Shown here: positions 8,687-16,562 of the stretch, piece by piece
How positions within the stretch are numbered: the stretch's first letter is position 1
Layout of the letters: each line of letters starts with the position of its first letter
From: CAINDZ01 sp041908585
GTDB lineage: Bacteria; Krumholzibacteriota; Krumholzibacteriia; LZORAL124-64-63
DNA length: 19,067 nucleotides
Reading direction: 5' to 3'
Assembly: GCA_041908585.1 (NCBI GenBank)
Contig: JAYRFB010000258.1
Span: 1-19,067 of the forward strand
The notes under the pieces: model-generated
Seen by the model: only the letters and a program-made list of their open reading frames with translations
Told to the model about the DNA's origin: nothing
The model's database searches: none
Position numbers and translations under genes: made by a program

Positions 8687-11362
8687 CTACAGCGAGAACC
8701 ACTTGTTGACCTTCACCAGGAACGTGTTGCGCGGGTGTGTCCCGAACAGCGCGTCCAGGTCGTCGCCCAGGTCGAAGGCGCCCTGGTCGACCACGTCGCT
8801 GCGCCCCTGCGACCACACCAGGTAGATCGTGGAGCCGGGGTCGTACTCCCAGCGCACGACCAGGTTCGAGTTGAAGTCGCGAACGTTGAAGTCAGGGCGA
8901 CCGAAGGCGTAGTCGGCCGTGCCGTCGCCGTCCTCGTCCACATCGTAGCCTCCGTCGACCGCCGTGACCTCGCCCGCCTGCAGCGCCCGGAAGCGTTCGT
9001 CCAGCGAGGCCGCGCGCGGGTCGGCCACGCGGCGGAACGACTCGTAGCGCCCGGCCGAGATGAACGGCGCGCCGTAGTACTGGACCGTCAGCGTCGGCGT
9101 GAGGCAGAGATCCAGGCGGAAGGTGAGCGCGAACGTGCGCTGGTCCAGCCGCCCGAACACGTAGCGGTCGCCCCCGTCCGAGCCCGCGGTGCCCACGTAC
9201 TGCAGGTGGTTGTCGTTGCGCTCCCACGACGGGTTCAGCGAGACCCGCAGGCTGTTGGAAGGCCGGAAGGACGTCTCGGTCCACAGCGACCAGCTGTCCT
9301 GCGTGCCCTCGTCGCGACGCCACAGCCAGGCGCCCCCGCCCAGCTGCAGGGCGCGGCGCTCGTCGTTGTTGTAGTTCGCCGACAGCTCCCACCCGCCGGG
9401 CCAGACCGAGGCCGGGCCGCCGCGCAGCTCCGTGTTGGACAGGCGCTCGAAGTTGCGTGTCGCGCTGACATGGAACCGCTGCTGCCCGCGCAGCTGCGCG
9501 CTCGTGTTCACGTTGACCGCGCGATTCAGGCGCGCGCCGCCGAAATCCCAGTCGATCCAGCCGTTGCCGTTGAGCTGCCAGTTGTTGAAGGGGCCGCGCG
9601 GCTCGCGCTGCACGTAGCCGACCCAGGCGAACTGGTTGATCTCGTCCGCCGAGCGCATGTAGCCCAGGTCGTTGATCTCGAAGCCCGGTGAGCGCCAGGC
9701 GCCGCCGACCTGGTACATCAGGTTGGTGCCGTTGCCCGTGCGCGTGAACATGACGGAACCGGCGTGCCCGCTCAGCGAGGTGCGCGAGGCGTCCACTTCC
9801 GCGTGGCCGTTGTCCGGGCGCTGGAAGTAGCGGGCCGGCGCCGTCTGCGCGCCCAGGATCGCCTCCTCGCTGCCCGCCAGGTGGCTGCCCAGGACGCGGG
9901 CTTCCAGCCGGAAGTCGCGCTCGTGGAACAGGTGCCTGAGGTCCACGCCGCCGGCCCAGGCGCGCCGTTCCAGGAACTCGAGGTGCGGCTCGTCGATGTC
10001 GCGCACCACCGAGGTCAGCATGCCGCCCACCACCGTCTGCCCGGCGCGCAGGTCCTGCGTCACGCGACCGACGAAGTAGCTGGTCAGCGGCTCGACGGTC
10101 TCCTGGCGGTCGCCGCCGGGGCCGGCCAGGTCGGCCCGCTCCCGCGCAGTGACGCTTTCCAGCACGCCCACCGACAGACCGTCGGCGGTCTTGCCCGACA
10201 GCTTGGCCGCCGCCGCGATCGAGGTCTGGTCCGGCACGCGCGCGCGCTCGCCCGCCTGGGCGTCGGGCCACCAGCTTGGACTGTGCCCGATGCGCCGCGA
10301 GTAGAACAGCCGGTCGCGCGAGTAGTGGCCGCCGGCGATGGATGGCGCCACGGGGAGGCTCAGCACGTCGGCGCCCTCGATGAAGAAGGGGCGCTTCTCC
10401 TCGAAGAACGTCTCGAAGGCGCTGAGGTTCACCTGGGACGGGTCGGCCTCGACCTGGCCGAAATCCGGGTTCACGGTCAGGTCCAGCGAGAAGTCGTTCC
10501 CCAGGCCCAGCTTGGCGTCGAGCCCGCCCGAGAGGCGCCCGTCCGAGCCGTCGCGGAACGGGTTGCCGGGCTCGGCTTCCTGTCGTTCGTGCTGGGCCAC
10601 GAGGTAGGGCATCACCTCGAGACGTCGCGACGGCTTCAGGCCGGTCAACCCGCGCAGGTCGCCGAAGCGGCTGACCCAGCCGTTGGCGTCGCGCGGGATG
10701 CGCTGCCAGGTGGAGCGCTGGCCGTCGCGGAAGTGTCGGCGGTGCACCTGCAGGCCCCAGGCGGCGTCCTTGGCCGGGTCGAAGCGCAGCTGGCTGAGCG
10801 GAATGCGCATCTCGGCCGTCCAGCCGTGGTCGTCGATGCGGGTGGCGCCCTCCCACACCGGGTCCCAGTTGCCGTTCCAGTTGTTGCCGTCCTCGCTGAT
10901 GTATTCGTCGCCGCGCGAGCCGGACAGGCTGAGCGTGAACGAGTAGGCCGTGCGCTCGTCCGCGCGGCTGTCGATGTTGACCTCGATCCAGTCGCCGGGG
11001 AACCAGTCGTGGCGGGCCAGGATCGGGGCCACGCGCGCGGGGTCGTCGTGCAGGCGGAAGGCGAAGTAGAGGGCCTTGTCGTCGAACAGGACCTTCACCT
11101 CGGACGGCTGCGCCGGCGGGGCGCCGTCGGCGGGTTCCCTCTGCAGGAAGCCGCCCGACCATTCGACCGCTGCCCAGGCGGGATCGTCGACTGCGCCATC
11201 GATGCGCGGGGGCTCGCCGTCCAGACGGAGGGTCTCGTAGGTGCGACGGGACTCCCCGCCGGCGTCTTCTACCGCTCCGGGTCGGTCCTCGGCGAGCGCG
11301 GGCGGGGGGCTGGCCAGCCAGCCCAGGGCCGCCAGGGTGGCGGCGGCGCGGCGAATGTCCAT
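8687..11362 (-). CDS. Exported CBM9-like/DUF5916 outer-membrane beta-barrel protein
   Basis: An 891-residue protein. It begins with a Sec signal peptide (RR at 4-5, hydrophobic core, cleavage after PALA, about residue 24). Residues about 45-240 are a carbohydrate-binding family 9-like domain: LRLDGEPPRIDGAVDDPAW opens it, then VLFDDKALYFAFRLHDD and DWIEVNIDS. The rest is the DUF5916 region, with LTVNPDFGQVEADPSQVNLS and FFEEKRPFFIEGADV, the family's best-conserved blocks, then many alternating aromatic strands of an outer-membrane barrel up to the terminal KVNKWFSL. Length is within the family's range. I chose the ATG at 11362, not the longer frame, because the signal peptide starts there; GGGGA lies a little upstream. 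Function of the family is unproven; carbohydrate binding or uptake at the outer membrane is plausible. Confidence 0.9.
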   Translation of the reverse strand: MDIRRAAATLAALGWLASPPPALAEDRPGAVEDAGGESRRTYETLRLDGEPPRIDGAVDDPAWAAVEWSGGFLQREPADGAPPAQPSEVKVLFDDKALYFAFRLHDDPARVAPILARHDWFPGDWIEVNIDSRADERTAYSFTLSLSGSRGDEYISEDGNNWNGNWDPVWEGATRIDDHGWTAEMRIPLSQLRFDPAKDAAWGLQVHRRHFRDGQRSTWQRIPRDANGWVSRFGDLRGLTGLKPSRRLEVMPYLVAQHERQEAEPGNPFRDGSDGRLSGGLDAKLGLGNDFSLDLTVNPDFGQVEADPSQVNLSAFETFFEEKRPFFIEGADVLSLPVAPSIAGGHYSRDRLFYSRRIGHSPSWWPDAQAGERARVPDQTSIAAAAKLSGKTADGLSVGVLESVTARERADLAGPGGDRQETVEPLTSYFVGRVTQDLRAGQTVVGGMLTSVVRDIDEPHLEFLERRAWAGGVDLRHLFHERDFRLEARVLGSHLAGSEEAILGAQTAPARYFQRPDNGHAEVDASRTSLSGHAGSVMFTRTGNGTNLMYQVGGAWRSPGFEINDLGYMRSADEINQFAWVGYVQREPRGPFNNWQLNGNGWIDWDFGGARLNRAVNVNTSAQLRGQQRFHVSATRNFERLSNTELRGGPASVWPGGWELSANYNNDERRALQLGGGAWLWRRDEGTQDSWSLWTETSFRPSNSLRVSLNPSWERNDNHLQYVGTAGSDGGDRYVFGRLDQRTFALTFRLDLCLTPTLTVQYYGAPFISAGRYESFRRVADPRAASLDERFRALQAGEVTAVDGGYDVDEDGDGTADYAFGRPDFNVRDFNSNLVVRWEYDPGSTIYLVWSQGRSDVVDQGAFDLGDDLDALFGTHPRNTFLVKVNKWFSL

Positions 11363-11652
11363 CTCGGGATCCCCGTTCGGCGGTTGCGGGCGCGCCGGCG
11401 CGGGGCCGGCGGGTGAAGGTTTGCGCTCTAGACGCCGCGGGAGGGGGGGAGGGTTGCAGGCGCGTGGAGATTTCTGCAGCGCCACCGCGAAGGAAGCCGC
11501 ACGGACAGGGTCCTGCGAATCCCGGATCCCCGGCGGCATCGCGATTGACGCGAGGGCGTCACTTGACTAACCATTGACCTTGAACAGGACCGGCAGGGGC
11601 GGCGGGCGGAGGGTCGCGCCGCGACCGGGGCGGCCAGCAGAAGGAGTCTCAC
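11363..11652. promoter_or_regulatory. Divergent intergenic region upstream of gapA
   Basis: This 290-base gap separates the DUF5916 gene from gapA. Three TTGAC repeats occur at 11545-11550, 11563-11568 and 11574-11579. TTGACG at 11545 with TAACCA at 11568-11573 after 17 bases is a possible but weak promoter. AAGGAG about 8 bases before 11653 is the gapA ribosome binding site. The remainder is GC-rich and I see no other gene in it. Confidence 0.35.
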
Positions 11653-12672
<1,020 letters not shown>

Positions 12673-12674
12673 GA

Positions 12675-12717
12675 GCGCGGGCGCTTGCGCCGGCGCAATC
12701 GGCGCCGGCGCCCGCGC
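12675..12717 (+). terminator. GC-rich inverted repeat just after gapA
   Basis: A 10-base arm GCGCGGGCGC (12675-12684) is matched by GCGCCCGCGC (12708-12717), and the loop itself contains the 14-base palindrome TTGCGCCGGCGCAA (12685-12698). It starts three bases after the gapA stop. There is no T-run, so it may act as an mRNA 3'-end stabiliser or an imperfect terminator. Confidence 0.5.
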
Positions 12718-12754
12718 GGCGCCTGCGGCGACCGCTGACAGGCGGATCCACACG

Positions 12755-12782
12755 ACCGGCCCGGGACAGACCCCGGGCCGGT
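12755..12782 (+). terminator. Terminator-like stem-loop downstream of gapA
   Basis: A perfect 11-base stem, ACCGGCCCGGG (12755-12765) and CCCGGGCCGGT (12772-12782), has a 6-base loop ACAGAC, followed by TGACTATC. The stem is strong but the T-tract is weak. It is placed to end gapA transcription before the exported-protein gene at 12900. Confidence 0.65.
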
Positions 12783-12899
12783 TGACTATCTCAGATCATG
12801 TATGCCATAGTGATGCATCGCCCTTTCGGCCGTGGCCCGGGCTCCTCGGGGGGAGCGCGGTGCGGTCGCAGACATACCGATGCGAAAGGCGGCGACGCC

Positions 12900-13490
12900 A
12901 TGAAGCGATTTTTCGCGGTCTGCCTGCTGGTCACCCTGTCCGCCTGTGCGGCGCACGCGGGGCTGGACCCGGATCCCGATTCGATGGGAATCTACTTCGA
13001 CACCGCCGGATTCTCGAATTGCATCTATCGGCCCGCATTCTCACCCATCAACGTCTACCTGCTGCTGGCCAACCCCACCGCCGCGACGAGCGGCTTCGCC
13101 TGCACGGTGACGGTCAGTGGTGTTCCGTACATCCTCCTGTCGACCGTTCTGGCGGGAGGCGGACTGGATCTGGACCCGGACGCGAACGGGTACGCGGTCT
13201 CGTCGAGCCATGCCTACCCGAACGTCCAGGGCCACATCGTGCTGGTCACCTGGTCGATGATGTTGCAAGCCCAGGCTGTGCTCGAGTTCCTGCTGGGCCC
13301 GCCCGGGAGCGGCGGACCCGTCGCGCCGCCGCCCACCTGCGGGCGGCCCCTGGTCTGGGGCGAAGGCGGCGAGCGCTGCTGCGGCGTCTCCTCTGGAGAT
13401 GTGTACCTGCCGGTCGCGAGCGTCAACAATCTGTGCCCCGTCGCCGACGAACCGGTCAGCTTCGGCGCCATCAAGGCCCTGTACCGCTGA
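12900..13490 (+). CDS. Small exported Cys-containing protein, function unknown
   Basis: A 196-residue protein not recognised as a member of a named family. The N-terminus MKRFFAVCLLVTLSACAAHA is an export signal. It can be read two ways: LSAC (13-16) fits a lipobox, while AHA-G (18-21) fits signal peptidase I. After the signal come LDPDPDSMGIYFDTAG, then cysteines at 41, 68, 147, 160, 161 and 179, so disulphides are likely. Residues 48-82 and 107-133 are beta-rich; 134-147 is a Gly/Pro linker to a short Cys-rich C-terminal part (147-179). I chose the ATG at 12900 because the signal starts there; the open frame continues upstream to 12798. A weak AAGG lies about 14 bases before. The gap behind it (13491-13538) shows nothing. 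Confidence 0.7.
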   Translation: MKRFFAVCLLVTLSACAAHAGLDPDPDSMGIYFDTAGFSNCIYRPAFSPINVYLLLANPTAATSGFACTVTVSGVPYILLSTVLAGGGLDLDPDANGYAVSSSHAYPNVQGHIVLVTWSMMLQAQAVLEFLLGPPGSGGPVAPPPTCGRPLVWGEGGERCCGVSSGDVYLPVASVNNLCPVADEPVSFGAIKALYR

Positions 13491-13538
13491 CCTCCGGTTG
13501 CCGGCCGCAGAATCCCGATCGCCGAGCCGGGCGACCGC

Positions 13539-14543
13539 TCACCCGTCCGCCGGGTACCGCACCCCGCACTGCGCCCGGATCGCGTCCATCGTCCGCATGA
13601 TCGCCAGGCTCTCGTCCAGCGGCATCACGTCCGGCTCGGTTCGGCCGGCGCGCAGCAGACCCATGAACGCTTCCGCCTCGTGCGCGTAGCCGCCGCCGCG
13701 GCTTGGCAGGTCGAGAACCTGCTCACGATCCTCGCCGCGACGCTGCACGGCCAGCCGCGTGCCTGCCCACCAGGGAAACAGCAGCCGCGCGCGGCCCTCG
13801 GTGCCGACCACGCAAGCCTCGCGCGGGGTATCAGCCCGCAGTGAGCAGCTGAGCGTGGCCAGCTCGCCGCGGGCATGTCGCAGCACGATGGCCGTCTCCT
13901 CGTCGACGCCCGTCACGCCGAGGTTCGCCGCCGCCTGGATCGTGACCGGCGCGCCGCAGAGCATGGAGGCCAGGTTCAGCGGATAGATGCCCAGGTCCAG
14001 CAGCGCGCCGCCGGCCAGCCCAGGCGCGAAGAGGCGGCTGCCCGGGTCGAACGCGGCGCGGAAGCCGAAATCCGCCGCCACCAGGCGCACCTCGCCAAGG
14101 TCGCCGGCGGCCACCAACCCGCGCAGGCGCACGACCGAAGGCAGGAAGCGCGTCCACACCGCCTCCATCAGCAGCAATCCTGCGGCGCGCGCGGCGGCGA
14201 CCATGCGCCCGGCCTGCGCCGCGTTGACCGCCAGCGGCTTCTCGCACAGCACGTGCTTGCCGCGGGCCAGGCAGAGCAGCGTGTGCGCCTCGTGTTCCGA
14301 GTGCGGCGAGCCGATGTAGACCGCGTCGACCTCCGCGTCATCGGCCAGCGCCTCGTAGCTGCCGTGGCCGTGCGCAGGCGCGATCCCGAACTCGGCCGCA
14401 AAGGCCGCCGCGCGCGCCGCGTCCCGCGAGCCGACCGCGACCAGCCGGGCGCCGTCAGCCTCGCCCAGGGCGGCGGCGAACTTCCGGGCGATGCGGCCGG
14501 GGGCGAGGATGCCCCAGCGGACCTCTCCCGAGGATGAAGGCAT
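13539..14543 (-). CDS. Gfo/Idh/MocA family oxidoreductase (dihydrodiol-dehydrogenase-like)
   Basis: A 334-residue NAD(P)-dependent enzyme. VRWGILAPGRIARKFAAAL (8-26) is the dinucleotide-binding loop, with AP where most members have GxG. GSPHSEHE and HVLCEKPLAVN contain the family's EKP (101-103), whose lysine takes part in catalysis. LLMEAVWTRFLPSV and GGALLDLGIYPLN are shared with the dimeric dihydrodiol dehydrogenase/glucose-fructose oxidoreductase branch. A sugar or cyclitol substrate is likely but unidentified. No signal peptide. The chosen ATG at 14543 has GGAGG about 9 bases upstream; the longer open frame lacks this and encodes no conserved sequence. It is divergent from the fasciclin lipoprotein gene across a 200-base region with inverted repeats. 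Confidence 0.88.
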   Translation of the reverse strand: MPSSSGEVRWGILAPGRIARKFAAALGEADGARLVAVGSRDAARAAAFAAEFGIAPAHGHGSYEALADDAEVDAVYIGSPHSEHEAHTLLCLARGKHVLCEKPLAVNAAQAGRMVAAARAAGLLLMEAVWTRFLPSVVRLRGLVAAGDLGEVRLVAADFGFRAAFDPGSRLFAPGLAGGALLDLGIYPLNLASMLCGAPVTIQAAANLGVTGVDEETAIVLRHARGELATLSCSLRADTPREACVVGTEGRARLLFPWWAGTRLAVQRRGEDREQVLDLPSRGGGYAHEAEAFMGLLRAGRTEPDVMPLDESLAIMRTMDAIRAQCGVRYPADG

Positions 14544-14605
14544 GGTGGACGACCTCCGGGACACGTGGTTCAGCAGGCGGGCCGTACTCCCTTCACGATA
14601 ACCCA

Positions 14606-14630
14606 ATCCCGCGTCGACAGTTAGCGGGAT
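14606..14630. promoter_or_regulatory. Inverted repeat, candidate operator
   Basis: ATCCCGC (14606-14612) and GCGGGAT (14624-14630) form a perfect 7-base inverted repeat around 11 bases containing GTCGAC. It is not a terminator: no T-run follows on either strand. Position between divergent genes suggests a dimeric regulator site, which is inference. Confidence 0.35.
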
Positions 14631-14662
14631 CAAAAAAAGTGTTGCGCCGTGCTGAACGTATA

Positions 14663-14689
14663 TGTACTGTATAGAACAGAAACTGTACA
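14663..14689. promoter_or_regulatory. Nested repeat cluster, candidate operator
   Basis: TGTAC (14663-14667) and GTACA (14685-14689) form the outer inverted arms, CTGT (14667-14670) and ACAG (14676-14679) an inner pair, and ACTGTA occurs twice as a direct repeat (14666 and 14682, 16 bases apart). The cluster overlaps the likely promoter of the fasciclin gene. Confidence 0.35.
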
Positions 14690-14743
14690 AAAAGCTGCGC
14701 GCACCTCGCGGGGCGCGGCCCTGACCGAAAGAAGGAGACGACC

Positions 14744-15883
14744 ATGAAGAGGAAGTCCGGACTCTGGGTGCTCATGCTGGCCGCCCTGGCCGTGATGGCC
14801 GGGCTTGGCGGCTGCTCGTCGAACGACGCGGGCCTGACCGGCCCGGCGATGCCGCAGGCCGACGTGAAGGACAGCGCCGGCGAGGTGACCGGCGCCGGCG
14901 CGAACGGCGGCGCCGACATCGTGGACACGGCGATCGGCGCCGGCAGCTTCACCACGCTGGTGGCTGCCGTGCAGGCCGCCGGCCTGGAGGGCGCGCTGCG
15001 CGGGGAGGGCCCGTTCACGGTCTTCGCCCCGACCGATGACGCCTTCGCCGCCCTGCCCGAGGGCTTCGTCGCGCAGCTGCTGCAGCCGCGCAACCAGGGC
15101 AAGCTCCAGGAGCTGCTGCTGTACCACGTCGTGTCCGGCGAGGTCTTCTCGCGCCAGCTGCGCCCGGTCCAGTTCGTGCCCACGCTGTCGGAGAAGTACC
15201 TCTGGGTGCGCAAGTTCTGGAACCGCACGGTCAAGGTCAACAACGCCACGGTCATCGCCGCCGACGTCGACGCCAGCAACGGCGTCATCCACGTGATCGA
15301 CAAGGTGCTCGTGCCGGTGGGCTTCGAGCTGGTGCCTGAGGAGCCGACCGCGGACATCGTGGAGACGGCTATCGCCGCCGGCGCGTTCAACACGCTGGTG
15401 GCCGCTGCCGGCGCCGCCGAGCTGGTGGGCGCGCTCCAGGGCGAGGGCCCGCTGACGGTCTTCGCGCCCACGGACGCCGCCTTCTCGCGCCTGCCCGCCG
15501 GCCTGGTCGAGGCCCTGCTGCTGCCGGAGAACAAGGGCAAGCTGCAGGAGCTGCTGCTGTACCACGTCGTGGCCGGCCGCGTGCTCAAGGGCGACCTGAG
15601 CTTCTACCAGCGCGTGCCGACGCTCGAGGGCAGCCAGGTGTCCATCGTCAAGTGGTTCGGCAACGTGTGGGTCAACACCTCGAAGGTGACCACGGCCGAC
15701 GTGCTGGCGACCAACGGCGTGATCCACGTGATCGATCGCGTCCTGATCCCGCGCGGCTTCCGCCTGGACTCGAAGTCCGGCAGCTTCACGGCAGACAGCA
15801 TCGAGAAGGCGATGCCCCTTGCGGACGACGCCGAGCTGCCGCCGACCGAGTTCCCGGCCGAGTACCAGGACCAGGCCCTGTAG
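14744..15883 (+). CDS. Lipoprotein with two fasciclin (FAS1) domains
   Basis: A 379-residue surface lipoprotein. The signal ends in the lipobox LGGC (21-24). Two FAS1 domains follow in tandem, about residues 57-197 and 204-342. Each has the family blocks: GPFTVFAPTDDAFAALP / GPLTVFAPTDAAFSRLP, then KLQELLLYHVV, then NGVIHVIDKVLVP / NGVIHVIDRVLIP. The similarity between the halves shows an internal duplication. FAS1 domains mediate adhesion to other proteins or matrix; here the protein would be lipid-anchored in the envelope. The last 35 residues are a hydrophilic tail. The ATG has AAGGAG 8 bases upstream and the gene ends in a strong terminator, so it is probably transcribed alone. Confidence 0.93.
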   Translation: MKRKSGLWVLMLAALAVMAGLGGCSSNDAGLTGPAMPQADVKDSAGEVTGAGANGGADIVDTAIGAGSFTTLVAAVQAAGLEGALRGEGPFTVFAPTDDAFAALPEGFVAQLLQPRNQGKLQELLLYHVVSGEVFSRQLRPVQFVPTLSEKYLWVRKFWNRTVKVNNATVIAADVDASNGVIHVIDKVLVPVGFELVPEEPTADIVETAIAAGAFNTLVAAAGAAELVGALQGEGPLTVFAPTDAAFSRLPAGLVEALLLPENKGKLQELLLYHVVAGRVLKGDLSFYQRVPTLEGSQVSIVKWFGNVWVNTSKVTTADVLATNGVIHVIDRVLIPRGFRLDSKSGSFTADSIEKAMPLADDAELPPTEFPAEYQDQAL

Positions 15884-15903
15884 CAGCGATCCCCCGACAA
15901 GCG

Positions 15904-15931
15904 GAGGCGGGCCTCGAGCGAGGCCCGCCTC
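15904..15931. terminator. Bidirectional rho-independent-type terminator
   Basis: GAGGCGGGCCTC (15904-15915) and GAGGCCCGCCTC (15920-15931) form a perfect 12-base stem with loop GAGC, followed on the plus strand by TCATTTCGATT. It lies 20 bases after the fasciclin stop and beyond the stop of the convergent HesB-like gene, so it may serve both, though the minus-strand side is poorer in T. Confidence 0.8.
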
Positions 15932-16011
15932 TCATTTCGATTACCGCACGTGATGAGTGCATCACGGGCGGAACGCGCCACCATCGCGGTCCGCGTGGAG
16001 GGTTCCCCGGC

Positions 16012-16356
16012 TCAACCGCAGCCGCTGCACCCGCCCGAGCTGCAGTCCTTGCCCGCGGCGCCCAGCTTGAGCATGTAGCCGCGCCGGTAGTTCTCGTCGA
16101 TGTAGTCGATGGTCAGGCCACCGCTCTGCCGCAGGATGTCCGTGGTCTGGGCATCCATCATGAACTTCACGCCATTCGTGTCGACGACCGCGTCGTCACC
16201 CTTAGGCTCATCCAGAGCCATGCCGATGCTGGGGCCGCCTCAGCCGAAGCCCTGCACGAACAGCCGCACGCCCTTGCCGGCGTGCTCGGACCAGTCGAAC
16301 GCGCCGAAGGCGTCGCCCGCGCTGGCCGTGATGTTGATGAGTCCCTGTGCGCTCAC
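16012..16356 (-). CDS. HesB/IscA-like selenoprotein (in-frame UGA read as selenocysteine)
   Basis: A predicted 114-residue protein of the A-type Fe-S carrier (HesB/IscA) fold. The frame is interrupted by a single TGA at 16240-16242, codon 39, in the context FVQGFG-U-GGPSIGMALDE. The tandem paralogue upstream has Cys at this same codon (FVQGLS-C-SGPSIGMALDQ). By ungapped hand alignment about 74 of 114 positions agree, and similarity is equally strong on both sides of the TGA, so the frame is under selection. HesB-like selenoproteins are a known bacterial selenoprotein family. A stem-loop follows the UGA (see SECIS entry). The start is GTG at 16356, with AAAGGA 9 bases upstream, matching the paralogue's start. 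The C-terminus carries C105-x4-C110-x2-C113. The true stop is also UGA. A recent stop mutation or base error is the alternative. Confidence 0.82.
16205..16219 (-). promoter_or_regulatory. Candidate bacterial SECIS stem-loop
   Basis: In the minus-strand mRNA, GGCUC-UGGAU-GAGCC forms a 5-base-pair stem with a 5-base loop. The loop starts 26 bases after the UGA and its second base is G. Bacterial SECIS elements bind SelB and generally need a stem just downstream of the UGA with a G among the first loop bases, so position and loop fit. Flanking bases do not extend the stem well, apart from a possible CCC/GGG pairing further out. Confidence 0.6.
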
Positions 16357-16511
16357 GTCCCACGTTCCTTTCGCAGGCGAGGCGCCTGCCCGGTTGTCAT
16401 CGCGGTCATTTCGCCCCGGGGCCATGCCCGCCGAGCGCCCCAAGTATGGGGCCGCCGGGGCGGTTACGCCATTGCCGGTTATCGGCCGCAGTGGGGGAAA
16501 CTGAAATGCGG

Positions 16512-16541
16512 GCGCCCGGGGGCCGGCGGCCGCCCGGGCGC
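16512..16541 (-). terminator. Terminator-like hairpin between the two HesB-like genes
   Basis: GCGCCCGGG (16512-16520) pairs with CCCGGGCGC (16533-16541); the stem continues as GGCC/GGCC past one bulged base. Read on the minus strand it is followed by a T-containing run (ATTTCAGTTTC, about 16496-16507). It lies 21 bases after the Cys paralogue's stop, so the selenoprotein gene may have its own promoter within 16357-16511, though I could not identify one. Confidence 0.55.
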
Positions 16542-16562
16542 AGGTTGGCGTGCCGGCGGCGC

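Larger units (their letters stand above)
14544..14743. promoter_or_regulatory. AT-richer divergent promoter region
   Basis: This 200-base gap is the most AT-rich stretch in the window, with an A-run at 14632-14638 and TA-rich sequence at 14657-14690. Such a composition in a GC-rich genome usually marks promoters. TTGCGC (14642) with TACTGT (14665) after 17 bases is one weak candidate for the plus strand. AAGGAG about 8 bases before 14744 is the fasciclin gene's ribosome binding site. Confidence 0.5.

Noticed and set aside
9764..11416. 550-codon plus-strand frame opposite the DUF5916 gene
   Set aside because: Composition is the Arg/Ala/Val-rich shadow expected opposite a GC-rich gene; the minus strand has clear conserved family blocks and a signal peptide.
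15949..15966. CGTGAT-N6-ATCACG inverted repeat resembling a CRP/FNR site
   Set aside because: Arm spacing does not fit TGTGA-N6-TCACA and it lies between two convergent gene ends, not at a promoter.
16222..16260. The TGA at 16240-16242 as a pseudogene stop or separate short genes on each side
   Set aside because: The two halves together match the Cys paralogue over all 114 positions without a gap, and an independent start inside the second half has no good ribosome binding site. Sequencing error cannot be excluded from one sequence.
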